A DNA stretch of 64,000 bases from Devosia pacifica (GCF_014652635.1 NZ_BMZE01000001.1:816051-880050), one strand, 5' to 3'; counted from the stretch's first letter, positions 9,936-19,973 are shown. Translations and numbers: made by a program. The notes: a model not told the origin generated them from the sequence alone.

Positions 9936-11092
9936 TCTGCCGGCGCCACCGCGCTTCGATACATCGGAAGACCGGTCGCCATGCGCTCTTCCGGCTTGGT
10001 GCGGGTCAAGGCCAGCATCAGTCCCATTGCGAAGGCCACCGCGATCATGGAGGTGCCGCCATACGAAACGAATGGCAGCGTCATGCCCTTGGGCGGCACG
10101 AGGTTGAGGTTCACAGCCAGGTTGATGCCTGCCTGCATCGCGATCTGGGTGGCGAGGGTTGCACCGGCGAGGCGCGGAAACAGGCTCGCCTGTCGCTGCG
10201 CTCCCAGAAGCGCCCGCACCACGATGAAGCAGAAGAGTCCGACAAGAACCAGGCAGAAAATGATGCCGAACTCGCCTGCGGCCGCCGAGAAGACATAGTC
10301 GGCGTGGGCATCGGGAATGCGCGTCTTGGCGATCGACTCGCCCGGCCCGCGCCCGAACCATCCGCCTTCATGCAAAGACTCCACTGCCCGATCGATCTGG
10401 TAAGTGTTTCCGCCGCCCTCAGGGTCGATAAACGCATCAACGCGACGGGCGAAGTGTGGAAACACGAGGTAGGCGCCGAACAAGAGGCCACCACCCGACA
10501 GCGCCAGAGCGATAATGATCCACCACGAGATGCCGGAGAGGAACAGCAGCACGGCCCAGGTGGAGAACACCAGCGCGGTCTGCCCGATATCCGGTTGCAG
10601 GAGCAGCGGCACAACCAGCGCCAGCATGATCAGGGTCGCCAGAATGCGGCCAGGCACGTTGCGGCGCAGCATGCTTTCGGAAAACAGCCAGGCAGAGATC
10701 ACCGCGAAAGCCGGCTTGACGAACTCTGACGGCTGCAGCGTCTGGCCGGCAAACGACACCCAGCGCCGCGCGCCATTGATCTCGGTCGCAAATTTCAGCG
10801 TTGCCCATAGCAATATCGCACTGACGATGAGCACTGCGAGAGCAGCAAAGCGCGCCTGTCGCGGCGTCAGGATCGATACCCCGACCATAACGACGATGGT
10901 GGGCACTAGAAACATCGCGTGACGAATGACGAAATGCCAGGAATCGTAGCCAAGACGCTCGGCTACCGGCGGACTGGCAGGGAAACTGAGGATCATCCCG
11001 AACGCCAGCAGCAGGAACAGCGCAGCGAGCAGGCTCTTGTCGATGCTCCACCACCATTCGGCGAGGGGCGTTTTACTGGCGCGAGAGAACAT
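9932..11092 (-). CDS. ftsW: Septal peptidoglycan polymerase FtsW (SEDS family)
   Basis: Multi-pass SEDS glycosyltransferase that polymerises lipid II at the septum with FtsI. From ATG 11092 the product is 386 residues and begins MFSRASKTPLAEWWWSIDK, which matches the usual alphaproteobacterial N-terminus. In-frame alternatives at 11125 and 11143 would lengthen it slightly. About ten membrane segments are visible. Signature pieces are FAGQTLQPSEFVKPAF, YQIDRAVESLHEGGWFGRGPGES and NLNLVPPKGMTLPFVSYGGTSM. The gene upstream is mraY, only about 110 bases away; murD is absent here. Confidence 0.95.
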   Translation of the reverse strand: MFSRASKTPLAEWWWSIDKSLLAALFLLLAFGMILSFPASPPVAERLGYDSWHFVIRHAMFLVPTIVVMVGVSILTPRQARFAALAVLIVSAILLWATLKFATEINGARRWVSFAGQTLQPSEFVKPAFAVISAWLFSESMLRRNVPGRILATLIMLALVVPLLLQPDIGQTALVFSTWAVLLFLSGISWWIIIALALSGGGLLFGAYLVFPHFARRVDAFIDPEGGGNTYQIDRAVESLHEGGWFGRGPGESIAKTRIPDAHADYVFSAAAGEFGIIFCLVLVGLFCFIVVRALLGAQRQASLFPRLAGATLATQIAMQAGINLAVNLNLVPPKGMTLPFVSYGGTSMIAVAFAMGLMLALTRTKPEERMATGLPMYRSAVAPAE

Positions 11093-11203
11093 GAGCGACG
11101 GCCGCCGGAAAAACCGGCCTTTCATGATGAAACCAGAAACCACACTAACCGCGTGATGGTTACCGATTTCCCAACTTCATCGCGTTTTGCAAACCACTGA
11201 GGA

Positions 11204-12289
11204 TCAGCGCAGCTTCAGTGAGCTAAGACCGATCAGCGCCAGGACGAACGAAATGATCCAGAACCGGATCACCACTTGGCTCTCTGTCCACCCCAGATGC
11301 TCGAAATGGTGGTGGATCGGGGCCATTCGGAAGACGCGCTTGCCGGTAAGACGGAACGAGGTGACTTGAACGATAACCGAAACCGTCTCAAGCACGAATA
11401 GCCCGCCAACGATCGCCAGGACGATCTCGTGCTTCGTCGCCACAGCGATCGACCCCAAAGCACCACCGAGCGCCAGTGAGCCAGTATCGCCCATGAAAAT
11501 CTGGGCTGGCGGGGCGTTGAACCACAAGAAGCCCAGCCCAGCCCCGATCAGTGCACCACAGACCACGGCAAGCTCCGCCGTGCCCTCGACATGGTTAATG
11601 AGAAGATAATCCGAGAACGTCACCGAACCGACCAGATAAGCGATGAGCCCGAAGCACGCAGCAGCGACCATCACCGGCACGATCGCCAGCCCGTCCAGCC
11701 CGTCCGTCAGGTTCACAGAATTTCCGGCAGCAACAATCACGAACGCGCCGAACAGCACGAAGAACCAGCCGAGGTTTAGCGCCAGATCCTTGACGAAGGG
11801 GAACAGCAGCGCGTTGGAATACGGGCCCTCGCCAAGTTGCGCGATGAAAAAGCAGGCCACAGCTGCAATAAGCGTCTCAATCGCCAGACGCTGCTTGCCA
11901 CCAAATCCCTTGTGGCTCATCCGCTTGACCTTGAGGAAGTCGTCGTAAAAGCCGATGGCGCCAAACCCAACGGTCACCAGCAAGACGACCCAGACATAGC
12001 CATTGGTCAGGTTGGACCATAAAAGGGTCGACGTGACGACCCCGGCGAGGATCATCAGCCCTCCCATGGTCGGCGTGCCCTTCTTGGTCAGGATGTGCCC
12101 GGCCGGGCCATCCTCTCGGATCGGCTGGCCATGCCCCTGCCGCAGCCTCAGCATCGCGATCATCCCCGGCCCAAACATGAACACGAAGAACAGCGCCGTT
12201 ATCACGGCACCCGCGGTGCGAAAGGTGATGTATCGGAACACATTGAACGCGACCAGCGTGTCACCCAACTGGCCGAGGAAATAGAGCAT
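11204..12289 (-). CDS. mraY: Phospho-N-acetylmuramoyl-pentapeptide transferase MraY
   Basis: Integral membrane enzyme that transfers phospho-MurNAc-pentapeptide to undecaprenyl phosphate to give lipid I. The 361-residue product has ten hydrophobic segments. The family motifs are [23 protein letters not shown] with the catalytic Asp pair, [28 protein letters not shown], and the Mg-binding [13 protein letters not shown] near the C-terminus. It follows murF by 27 bases. In most bacteria murD would come next, but the 60-110 bases before ftsW hold no remnant of it. Confidence 0.98.
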   Translation of the reverse strand: MLYFLGQLGDTLVAFNVFRYITFRTAGAVITALFFVFMFGPGMIAMLRLRQGHGQPIREDGPAGHILTKKGTPTMGGLMILAGVVTSTLLWSNLTNGYVWVVLLVTVGFGAIGFYDDFLKVKRMSHKGFGGKQRLAIETLIAAVACFFIAQLGEGPYSNALLFPFVKDLALNLGWFFVLFGAFVIVAAGNSVNLTDGLDGLAIVPVMVAAACFGLIAYLVGSVTFSDYLLINHVEGTAELAVVCGALIGAGLGFLWFNAPPAQIFMGDTGSLALGGALGSIAVATKHEIVLAIVGGLFVLETVSVIVQVTSFRLTGKRVFRMAPIHHHFEHLGWTESQVVIRFWIISFVLALIGLSSLKLR

Positions 12290-12316
12290 GCGTTCAGGTC
12301 CTAATCGGGGCCAGCG

Positions 12317-13711
12317 TTATCCGAATCGTGCGCGAATGGCCTCGACCATCCGCCCAAGTCCAACGCCGTTTGACCCTTTGACCATAACTGCGTCGCCATA
12401 GGCAAGACTGTCGAGCAATGGCGTGATCAACTCCCCGACCGAGTGTGCGTGTCCGGCAACGCCTGATGGGCCGATTACGTCGGCAAGAGCCTGCATGTGC
12501 CGGCCTACAAGATAGACAGCATCGGGATTGGCTGCAGCCAGCGGGTGCTGAAGATCGCGGTGCATCTGCGCGCTGTGTGCGCCAAGCTCCAACATGTCGC
12601 CAAGTACGACGATCTTGCGGCCGCCCGGCGGTGTGAGGTCTCGAAACACTTCGAGAGCCGCCGACATGGAGGCCAGATTGGCGTTATAGCTCTCGTCGAC
12701 GAGCACAAGCTTTGCCTCTGCCGGCCCCAGCAGAAACCGCTGCCCCCGCCCCTCGGGCGCGCCGAACGATTGCAGAGCCTCGGCTGCAGCGCCGATTTCG
12801 GCCCCGCAAAGCGCCGAGGCCGCAAGAGCTGCGGCCGCGTTGCTGGCCATATGTCGGCCTGCGGCGCCAATGCGCAGCCGATGGTCGACACCATGGTGCC
12901 GAACCGTCAGTTCAGACCCTGCTTCATCCTGTGCATAATCAGTGATCTGCCAGTCGCTACCTTGCGCGAATCCGTAGGTCACGACGTTGTCGACCTCGGC
13001 GCGCGAAGCCTCTGCCAGAAGAATGTCGCGCTGATCGTGATCGATATTGATGAGGACGGCGCCACCCGGCACCACGCCCGAAAAAATCTCGGCCTTGGCT
13101 CTGGCGATCGCCTCGATGGACCCGAGATTTTCGATATGCGCAGGCGCAATGGTCGTGATCACCGCAACATGCGGGCGCACCTGCTGCACCAGCGGCGTTA
13201 TCTCGCCGGCATGGTTCATCCCGATCTCAAAAACGCCATAGGCCGTATCGCGGGGCATACGCGCCAGCGTCAACGGCACGCCCCAATGGTTGTTGAAGCT
13301 GCGTACCCCGGCATGTGTCGCGCCCGAGCCCGACAAGGCGATCCTGATCGCCTCCTTGGTCGTTGTTTTGCCGACACTGCCGGTGACCGCAACGATTTTG
13401 GCCACGCTGCGCTCCCGCGCGTAACGGCCCAACGCTACCAGGCCCTCAAGGGCATCCGGCACTACGATCAGCGGACTGTCGACACTGTCGGCCCGGTCCG
13501 CCGACACCAGCGCTGCCGCAGCGCCACGCTGTACGGCATCATCCACGAAATCATGCCCGTCAAACCGATCACCCGAGATCGCGACGAATAGTGCGCCCTC
13601 GGACAAATCGCGGGAATCTATGGAGATGGACCCAATCCCAGAGCGCTCGACGCGGCGCGCCTCGCCGCTCGTGGCTGCAACGATTTCGTCGATCGAATAG
13701 AGCGGGCTCAC
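12317..13711 (-). CDS. murF: UDP-MurNAc-tripeptide--D-Ala-D-Ala ligase MurF
   Basis: Adds the D-Ala-D-Ala made by Ddl to the UDP-MurNAc tripeptide. The 464-residue product shows SIDSRDLSEGALFVAISGDRFDGHDF in the substrate domain, the ATP loop AVTGSVGKTTTKEAI near residue 110, FNNHWGVPLTLARMP and EIGMNHAGEI, all typical of MurF, and DESYNANLASMSAAL followed by VLGDMLELG in the C-terminal domain. Its ATG overlaps the murE stop. Confidence 0.97.
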   Translation of the reverse strand: MSPLYSIDEIVAATSGEARRVERSGIGSISIDSRDLSEGALFVAISGDRFDGHDFVDDAVQRGAAAALVSADRADSVDSPLIVVPDALEGLVALGRYARERSVAKIVAVTGSVGKTTTKEAIRIALSGSGATHAGVRSFNNHWGVPLTLARMPRDTAYGVFEIGMNHAGEITPLVQQVRPHVAVITTIAPAHIENLGSIEAIARAKAEIFSGVVPGGAVLINIDHDQRDILLAEASRAEVDNVVTYGFAQGSDWQITDYAQDEAGSELTVRHHGVDHRLRIGAAGRHMASNAAAALAASALCGAEIGAAAEALQSFGAPEGRGQRFLLGPAEAKLVLVDESYNANLASMSAALEVFRDLTPPGGRKIVVLGDMLELGAHSAQMHRDLQHPLAAANPDAVYLVGRHMQALADVIGPSGVAGHAHSVGELITPLLDSLAYGDAVMVKGSNGVGLGRMVEAIRARFG

Positions 13712-15156
13712 GCGCTTGCCTTGATGGCCTCGGCTATAACCTCGTGGTCCGAGAAGTGGTGCTTCGTCGTGCCGATGATCTGATAGTCTTCGTGACCCTT
13801 GCCGGCCACCAGAACCACATCACCCGGCTGCATTTCAGCGATGGCGGCCATGATCGCCTCACGGCGGTCGCCAATTTCCCGGGCCCCATGCGCGGCGGCC
13901 AGAATTTCTTTGCGGATGGCGGCAGGATCTTCGGTACGCGGATTGTCATCGGTGATGATGACGTTATCGGCCTGTTGAACTGCAATCTCGCCCATCATCG
14001 GCCTTTTGCCCTTGTCCCGGTCTCCGCCCGCCCCGAAGACGACATGCAGGCGATTGGTGGCGTAAGGCTGCAGGGCCTCCAGGGCATATTGCAGCGCTAC
14101 CGGCTTGTGCGAATAGTCGACGAACACGGCCCCACCATTGTGCTCGGCCACCAGTTCAAGACGGCCCTTGGCACCGGTCAGCCGCTCAAGAGCTGGAAAG
14201 GCGTCCGCCTTGTCGACACCCGTTGACATCGCCAGCGCCGCCGCGACCAGCGCGTTCGACACCTGAAACTCACCAGTCAAGGGAAGGAAGAACTCGTGTT
14301 TCTCCCCGACATGGCGCACTTCGACCCTCTGGCCATACCCTTTGGGTTCGATCTTGATGATCTCGAGATAAGCGCCTTCGCGCCCGACAGTCAGCAGCGT
14401 CGAGCCACGCCCGAGGGCCGAGAACATGAATGGCTCGTGTGACGGATCGTCGACATTGACCACGGCAGCGCCGCCGTCGACCAGAAGCTGATCAAAGAGG
14501 CGCAGCTTGGCGTCGCGATAGGCATCCATATCCTCGTGATAATCGAGGTGGTCACGGCTCAGATTGGTAAAAGCGACCGCCTCGAAATAGATGCCGTCGA
14601 GCCTACGCTGGTCCAGCCCGTGGCTTGAGGCCTCGAGCGCCACGTAATTCACCCCTTGAGCCCGCAACGCGCGCAGGTTCTGGTGCAAGGTGCGCGCATC
14701 CGGCGTGGTGAGATTGCCGGGGCGGAGACCACGCCGCGTCTCGACGCCGAGAGTGCCGATACTGCCACTCATAAGACCCGAGTAGTCCCAGATCTGCCGT
14801 ACAAACGAAGCCACAGAGGACTTGCCGTTCGTGCCGGTAACGGCAACCACCACATCCGGCTGCGGATCATATACGCGCGATGCGGCGCGCGCATAAGCCG
14901 CGCGGACATCCGCAACCTTGATCACGGGAATGCCGACATCACCAACCGGATCACGATCGCTGACTATTGCAAGCGCACCGCGGGCAACGGCTTCCTCGAC
15001 ATGGTCGATGCCGTGCGCTTTAACGCCCGGAAGCGCGAAAAACACGTCACCGGGTTCGAGCAGGCGACTATCCGATTGAATGCCAAAAACCGGCGCCAGG
15101 CCTTTCTTGGGCCGGGCGCCCGAGCCTTCGAGCAGTTGCGTTACGCTTAAGGACAC
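13708..15156 (-). CDS. murE: UDP-MurNAc-dipeptide--meso-diaminopimelate ligase MurE
   Basis: Adds the third residue of the stem peptide. The 482-residue product has the ATP loop VTGTNGKSSVASF near residue 110 (Ser where Thr is common, a tolerated change), LEASSHGLDQRRLDG, FTNLSRDHLDYHEDM, and the DNPRTEDP motif that marks meso-diaminopimelate specificity, expected for a Gram-negative. VLVAGKGHEDYQI closes the C-terminal domain. It lies 24 bases downstream of ftsI. Confidence 0.97.
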   Translation of the reverse strand: MSLSVTQLLEGSGARPKKGLAPVFGIQSDSRLLEPGDVFFALPGVKAHGIDHVEEAVARGALAIVSDRDPVGDVGIPVIKVADVRAAYARAASRVYDPQPDVVVAVTGTNGKSSVASFVRQIWDYSGLMSGSIGTLGVETRRGLRPGNLTTPDARTLHQNLRALRAQGVNYVALEASSHGLDQRRLDGIYFEAVAFTNLSRDHLDYHEDMDAYRDAKLRLFDQLLVDGGAAVVNVDDPSHEPFMFSALGRGSTLLTVGREGAYLEIIKIEPKGYGQRVEVRHVGEKHEFFLPLTGEFQVSNALVAAALAMSTGVDKADAFPALERLTGAKGRLELVAEHNGGAVFVDYSHKPVALQYALEALQPYATNRLHVVFGAGGDRDKGKRPMMGEIAVQQADNVIITDDNPRTEDPAAIRKEILAAAHGAREIGDRREAIMAAIAEMQPGDVVLVAGKGHEDYQIIGTTKHHFSDHEVIAEAIKASA

Positions 15157-15180
15157 AAACGGTCTCCCAATTCTGACTGC

Positions 15181-16887
15181 CTAGCGCAGCTGTGGCGGCA
15201 CAAGGTTGGTGTCAACGGCGGTGCTGAAATCGGGAGCGACACCCAACATGGGGGCGATGCGCTTGATCACGCGCCCGGTCATTTCACCCGCATTCCAGCC
15301 GGCGGTCGTGCCGGATTGCGGGTTTTCCCGCTGCGGTTCGTCCACCATCATCACCATTGCATAGCGCGGATTATCCAGCGGGAAAACCGACGCGAATATG
15401 TTCAGAACCTTCGAGGAGGAATAGCGACCATCGACAACTTTTTCCGCGGTTCCGGTCTTGCCGCCGGCGCGATATCCCTCCGCAATATCGTCCATGCGGC
15501 TGCCCGACCCTTCGAGTGCGTTGAGCCGCATCAGATACCGCACTGCATCGCTGGTTTGCTCTGAGATGACGGGCCTGTAGAGCGACTGCGCCTCCTCGGA
15601 GGAGCGATGATAAAGCGTCGGGGTGATGTAGTTGCCACCGTTCGTGAACGCAGAAACGGCGGTTGCCATGTGCAAAGGGCTGACGCTCAGGCCATGCCCG
15701 AACGATGCCGTCGCCGCACCCACTTCGGAAAATTCCTTCGGCACGACCGGATCGCGCATTTCCGGCAGTTCGAACGGAACCCGCTTGTCGAAGCCAAGCT
15801 CGGTGAGGAAGGCGCGGAAATTGTCCTTCCCCCACTGCTGCATGATCCGGATCGTCCCGATATTGGAAGAGTACTTGTAGACCTCGGGAAGGCTGAGGAT
15901 GCGGTGCTTGCCATGAAAGTCGTCGATCGTATAACGGCCAAAACGGACACCGTAACGGGCATCAAACTGGTCGGTGATGGCAACTCTCGAACTGTCGAGT
16001 GCACCCGCCAGTGTCACCGTCTTGAACGTCGAACCAAGCTCGAAAATACCCGAGGTTATGCGATTGAAGCTGCCTTTTTCGAGTGCTGTGGCCGGCTCGT
16101 TGGGATCGAAATCCGGCAAAGACGCCATACCCAGCACCTCGCCTGTGTGGATGTCGAGAATCACGCCGGCTGCGGCTATCGCCTGGTAGCGCTCCATCGC
16201 GTCCACGAGCTGTTCATGCAGCACATGTTGCACCCGCATGTCGATTGACAGAGAAACCGGTGCCAGCGCGTTGCCGCGCGCAAGTCCCAGCTCCTGCAGC
16301 AATGCCACGTTCTCGCGGTCCATATGCATCTCGATGCCGGCAATACCCTGATTGTCGACATTAACCGATCCTAGGACATGCGATGCCTCACGTCCGGCGG
16401 GATAGAAGCGTTTGGATTCCGTGATGAAATCGATGCCGGGAATACCGAGGCGCATGACACGCTGTTCGATCGCAGGCGTCAGCTCGCGCTTGATCCAGAC
16501 AAACCCTTCGTCACCTGTCAAACGGTCACGCAGCCACTTGGGATCGAGATCGGGCATCACTGTCAACAGGCTCTCGGCGGCCTGATCTACATCGATGATC
16601 CGTCTCGGCTCGGCGTAGAGCGACGGCACACGGATGTCGACGGCCATCTCGGCGCCGTTGCGGTCGAGAATAGGCGGGCGGGTTGCCTGAATGACATCGC
16701 GCGCCTGCCCTTCGATTCGGGTATCGGTCTCCACCATCCCCAATTGCACAAGGCGGCCGCCCACAACGACGAACCCGAGAACGATTGCCAGCAGCATCCA
16801 GCGGATACGGCCTTGCGTCAGGCTGCCACGTACCTTTCGCGTGCCATCGATTGCAATCTGCGGACCACCGGCCGTAGCGAGCGCCAT
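15181..16887 (-). CDS. ftsI: Septal peptidoglycan transpeptidase FtsI (PBP3)
   Basis: Class B penicillin-binding protein that cross-links septal peptidoglycan together with FtsW. The 568-residue product has one N-terminal membrane segment (about 31-50), the pedestal domain starting RPPILDRNGAEMAV, and the transpeptidase motifs SxxK (S286-K289 in ELGSTFKT), SxN (S340-N342 in YSSNIG) and KTG (477-479 in AGGKTGTAEK). All catalytic motifs are intact. The start codon overlaps the ftsL stop by one base (TGATG). Confidence 0.98.
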   Translation of the reverse strand: MALATAGGPQIAIDGTRKVRGSLTQGRIRWMLLAIVLGFVVVGGRLVQLGMVETDTRIEGQARDVIQATRPPILDRNGAEMAVDIRVPSLYAEPRRIIDVDQAAESLLTVMPDLDPKWLRDRLTGDEGFVWIKRELTPAIEQRVMRLGIPGIDFITESKRFYPAGREASHVLGSVNVDNQGIAGIEMHMDRENVALLQELGLARGNALAPVSLSIDMRVQHVLHEQLVDAMERYQAIAAAGVILDIHTGEVLGMASLPDFDPNEPATALEKGSFNRITSGIFELGSTFKTVTLAGALDSSRVAITDQFDARYGVRFGRYTIDDFHGKHRILSLPEVYKYSSNIGTIRIMQQWGKDNFRAFLTELGFDKRVPFELPEMRDPVVPKEFSEVGAATASFGHGLSVSPLHMATAVSAFTNGGNYITPTLYHRSSEEAQSLYRPVISEQTSDAVRYLMRLNALEGSGSRMDDIAEGYRAGGKTGTAEKVVDGRYSSSKVLNIFASVFPLDNPRYAMVMMVDEPQRENPQSGTTAGWNAGEMTGRVIKRIAPMLGVAPDFSTAVDTNLVPPQLR

Positions 16888-17264
16888 CAGTCGATCTCCT
16901 CGAGAAGGGCACCAATCGGATCAACACCCACTTCCAGCGCCTGGAACAGGGCATCCATTGCATGCGCATCGGGCTTTGCCGGGCGCATGGGAAGGTCGGT
17001 GAAGCGGCCGAACTGCTCGGGTTCCACCTCAGCCAGTTGAAGCGTTTCCTGATGGCGGATGACCACCGGCTCGATATGCCCGGGCTGGGTCAGAACAGCC
17101 CAATCGGCCTTCAGCATCGACAATTCGGCTTCCTGATCGGAGATATGGCTTTCCAGCCGACTTATCTGCGTCGCCTCGTGCTGAATAGCGAACTTGAGGG
17201 CATAAACACCGGTAAATGCCAATCCGCATACCACCAACAGAACTGCGTTGAGCGTCTTGATCAT
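16887..17264 (-). CDS. ftsL: Cell division protein FtsL
   Basis: Small bitopic protein that with FtsB and FtsQ regulates FtsW/FtsI. The 125-residue product has a short N-terminus, a single membrane helix (about 7-24, AVLLVVCGLAFTGVYAL) and a coiled-coil-like segment (ISRLESHISDQEAELSMLKA). Sequence identity across the family is low, so the call rests on size, topology and position between rsmH and ftsI, each joined by an overlap. Confidence 0.88.
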   Translation of the reverse strand: MIKTLNAVLLVVCGLAFTGVYALKFAIQHEATQISRLESHISDQEAELSMLKADWAVLTQPGHIEPVVIRHQETLQLAEVEPEQFGRFTDLPMRPAKPDAHAMDALFQALEVGVDPIGALLEEID

Positions 17265-18244
17265 GTGAGGCCTCGCGCTACCGGAACTCCAAGACCGGCA
17301 TAGTCCACTGCCCGCGCTTCGACCCCGGTTCGCACGGCGGTACGCAGCGTTGCGGAGCGCGCACGCGGGTTCATCTGCAGCTCTTCGCGACCGGGCTTTT
17401 GTGGCTTTGCGACATCCTCCCAGCGGGACGCGACGGGCTCGGCCTGCGGCAGGTGCCGCGATTGCTGCCCAGCCGTCTTGCTGGAATCAAGGAAGCGCTT
17501 GACGATGCGATCTTCGAGCGAATGAAACGTCACGACGGCCAGCCGTCCTCCCTGCTTGAGCAGACGCTCGGCAGCGAACAAACCTTCAACCAGTTCATCG
17601 AACTCGCGGTTGACCGCAATGCGCAGCGCCTGGAAGCTGCGCGTGGCCGGATGATTGTCGCCTGGTTTGCGGCCGATAGCCTTCTCGACAATGCCGGCCA
17701 ATCGACCGGTTGTCTCGATCCGCGCCCGCTCCCGCTCTGCGAGAATGAACTGCGCGATGCGGCGCGAACGGCGCTCCTCGCCAAAGGCAAAAAGAATATT
17801 GGCCAGGGGTTCTGCATCGAGTTCGTTCACCAGATCGGCAGCGCTTGGCCCGGTATTTCCCATGCGCATGTCGAGCGGTCCGTCTCTCATGAACGAAAAC
17901 CCCCGCGCCGCATCGTCGAGCTGCATCGAGGACACGCCGATATCCAGCACCACCGCGTCGACGCGCGACGGCTCGTCAACAAGCGTGTCGAGTTCGGCAA
18001 AGCGCCCTTCGACGAAACTGAAGCGCGCGGCATGAGCCTCGGCCAATCGCTCGACATGGGGTCGCACACTCGGATCACGGTCAATGGCTACGACCTCGGC
18101 GCCAGCTTCCAGCAGCGCCTGCGAGTAACCACCGGCGCCGAACGTGCCGTCGACAACCCGCAATCCGTCGAGCGGCGACAGCGCCGCGACGACCTCATCG
18201 AGCAATACCGACATGTGCGGTGTCTGGCTGGCATGACCGGGCAC
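17261..18244 (-). CDS. rsmH: 16S rRNA (cytosine-1402-N4)-methyltransferase RsmH
   Basis: SAM-dependent methyltransferase (formerly MraW) that modifies C1402 in the ribosomal P site. The 327-residue product contains HMSVLLDEVVAAL, the SAM motif VVDGTFGAGGYSQALL, VLDIGVSSMQLDDAARGFSFMRDGPLDMRM split over the family signature, and VVTFHSLEDRIVKRF near the C-terminus. The start is probably GTG 18244, preceded by GGGCAGGCG. ATG 18214 (MSVLLDE) is possible but would cut the usual N-terminal His segment. It is the first gene of the dcw run. Confidence 0.97.
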   Translation of the reverse strand: MPGHASQTPHMSVLLDEVVAALSPLDGLRVVDGTFGAGGYSQALLEAGAEVVAIDRDPSVRPHVERLAEAHAARFSFVEGRFAELDTLVDEPSRVDAVVLDIGVSSMQLDDAARGFSFMRDGPLDMRMGNTGPSAADLVNELDAEPLANILFAFGEERRSRRIAQFILAERERARIETTGRLAGIVEKAIGRKPGDNHPATRSFQALRIAVNREFDELVEGLFAAERLLKQGGRLAVVTFHSLEDRIVKRFLDSSKTAGQQSRHLPQAEPVASRWEDVAKPQKPGREELQMNPRARSATLRTAVRTGVEARAVDYAGLGVPVARGLT

Positions 18245-18479
18245 TTAACGCCTGCCCATTTTTGATGCTACTCCACTACCGGCGATTGGTATGTACGCCG
18301 CCGGCGATCTCAAAGCCGCAGTGTGCCGGTCGACGCTTAAGATTCTGTTTCCCATGCGGCTTCAGCATCGGAAAACTCTCGCTCAAAGCACCTGCGAAGC
18401 TGTTTCAGTGGTCGCCAGCCTATTGCGGTTCCCCGGCTTTCAGGCGATCTAGGAGCAACAGAGACTGTGATGAGCCAGC
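18245..18479. promoter_or_regulatory. Divergent promoter region, no mraZ
   Basis: This 235-base gap separates the minus-strand dcw operon from the plus-strand signalling operon and must hold promoters for both. I see no convincing -35/-10 pair, no set of TGGGN direct repeats typical of MraZ boxes, and no coding remnant of mraZ. AGGAG at 18451-18455 lies about 25 bases before the kinase start, too far to be its ribosome site. Confidence 0.4.
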
Positions 18480-19973
18480 ATGCCGATTTCCAATACGACA
18501 GTTGTTCGTGCCACCGCCGCTCTACTGCTTGCGGGGCTGATCGCCCTTCTCGCAATCGTCGGCACAACGATATGGCTGGTTGAACGTACGCAGACCTATT
18601 TCAACGAGGTGGTCGAGGCACGCGAAGCCCGCACCGCCACTACGGAACTGCGCTCGGCACTTCAGGACCTCGAGATCGGTCAGCGTGGCTACATGCTCAC
18701 GCTCGAGGAACAGTATCTCGAGCCCTACGAAGCTGCGATGCAAAGAGTGCTGCCGGCCCTATCGCGTTTGGAGGGTGCGCTTTCCCAATATCCGCAGGCT
18801 GAACAACCGCTGGCGGCGCTTCGCGTGGGAATCGAGCAAAAGCTCGAGGAAGCCCTGACGACGATCGAGTTGACGCGCGAAGGAGAGCTCGAAGAAGCGA
18901 TCACGCTCGTCAAGACCGACGAGGGCAAGGAGATCATGGACTCGGCGCGCGAACTGTTCAGCGCCATCATATCGGCGGCCGATGAGCGACTGAACCAAGG
19001 CGTTATCGACCAGCGCAATGCGGCCAACGCTCTGCGGCTGGTGACAATATTGGGCGCCCTCGTCATCCTCGCCGTGGTTGGCGGATCTGTTTGGACGGTG
19101 TTGAACTACACACGTGAGCTCGTCAGCACGCGGCGAGAGCTGGAAACAACGAATATACGACTCGAGGAGCGTGTCGCCGACCGTACCAGCGAACTATCGC
19201 GCGCCAGCGAAGAGGTGCAGCGCTTCGCCTATATTGTTACCCATGATCTGCGTGCACCGCTGGTCAATATCATGGGTTTTACCAGCGAGCTTGAAGCCAG
19301 CATTGCCCCGATCCAGAGCTATTTGAAGTCGGTAGAACCAACCGACGACCCGAACGAGAAGGAGGCCCGTCTTGCCGCCGAAGACGATGTCCCCGAGGCT
19401 CTTCGCTTCATCAGAAGCTCGACGCGCAAGATGGATGGTCTGATCAACGCCATTCTTAAGATCTCGCGCGATGGTCGCAGACCCGTCCGGCCGGAAGAGA
19501 TTGAGCTTTCGGACCTTCTCGAGGTGGTAACATCGTCTATCCACCACCAGGTTGCCGAGCAAGGTGGTGAGATCGAGGTCGAGCCGGACCTGCCCTCTCT
19601 TGTCTCGGACCGGCTTGCGCTCGAACAGATTTTCGGCAATCTGCTTGACAACGCCGTGAAATATGCCGATCCGGAGCGTCCCTTGCGCGTGCATATCACC
19701 GCCAATCAGGCTCCAGGAAATCGCATCCTCATCGATGTGGAAGACAATGGCCGCGGTATCGCGGCGGAGGATCATGAACGGGTCTTCGAGCTGTTCCGGC
19801 GTTCAGGTGCGCAAAGTCAGGCTGGCGAGGGGATCGGCCTCGCCCATGTGCGCACCCTGGTCCGCAACCTCGGTGGCGACATCACAGTAGAATCTGAACT
19901 CGGTCGAGGTACGACGTTCCGCGTCGCTCTTGCCCGTGACCTCAGTGCCATAGTCAGGAGTAACGCCGCATGA
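18480..19973 (+). CDS. CHASE3-domain sensor histidine kinase
   Basis: Membrane sensor kinase of 497 residues. The N-terminal membrane helix (about 10-33) is followed by a periplasmic helical region (about 37-185) with ALQDLEIGQRGYMLT, the CHASE3 hallmark, then a second membrane helix (about 187-208) and a coiled coil. HisKA has the phospho-acceptor His255 in YIVTHDLRAPL, and HATPase_c carries NLLDNAVKYA (N box), DVEDNGRGI (G1) and GEGIGLAHVRTLV (G2). The stop overlaps the next gene in an ATGA, so it is co-translated with the CheY-like regulator. The ligand is unknown. CHASE3 kinases paired with a CheY-like protein often act in light or stress responses, but nothing here fixes the signal. Confidence 0.93.
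   Translation: MPISNTTVVRATAALLLAGLIALLAIVGTTIWLVERTQTYFNEVVEAREARTATTELRSALQDLEIGQRGYMLTLEEQYLEPYEAAMQRVLPALSRLEGALSQYPQAEQPLAALRVGIEQKLEEALTTIELTREGELEEAITLVKTDEGKEIMDSARELFSAIISAADERLNQGVIDQRNAANALRLVTILGALVILAVVGGSVWTVLNYTRELVSTRRELETTNIRLEERVADRTSELSRASEEVQRFAYIVTHDLRAPLVNIMGFTSELEASIAPIQSYLKSVEPTDDPNEKEARLAAEDDVPEALRFIRSSTRKMDGLINAILKISRDGRRPVRPEEIELSDLLEVVTSSIHHQVAEQGGEIEVEPDLPSLVSDRLALEQIFGNLLDNAVKYADPERPLRVHITANQAPGNRILIDVEDNGRGIAAEDHERVFELFRRSGAQSQAGEGIGLAHVRTLVRNLGGDITVESELGRGTTFRVALARDLSAIVRSNAA

Noticed and set aside
9936..10361. Upstream extension of the murG frame
   Set aside because: It overlaps ftsW in another frame; [14 protein letters not shown] at 9935 is the true start.
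12497..13591. Plus-strand frame of 364 codons opposite murF
   Set aside because: Shadow of murF; no ribosome site and no recognisable domain.
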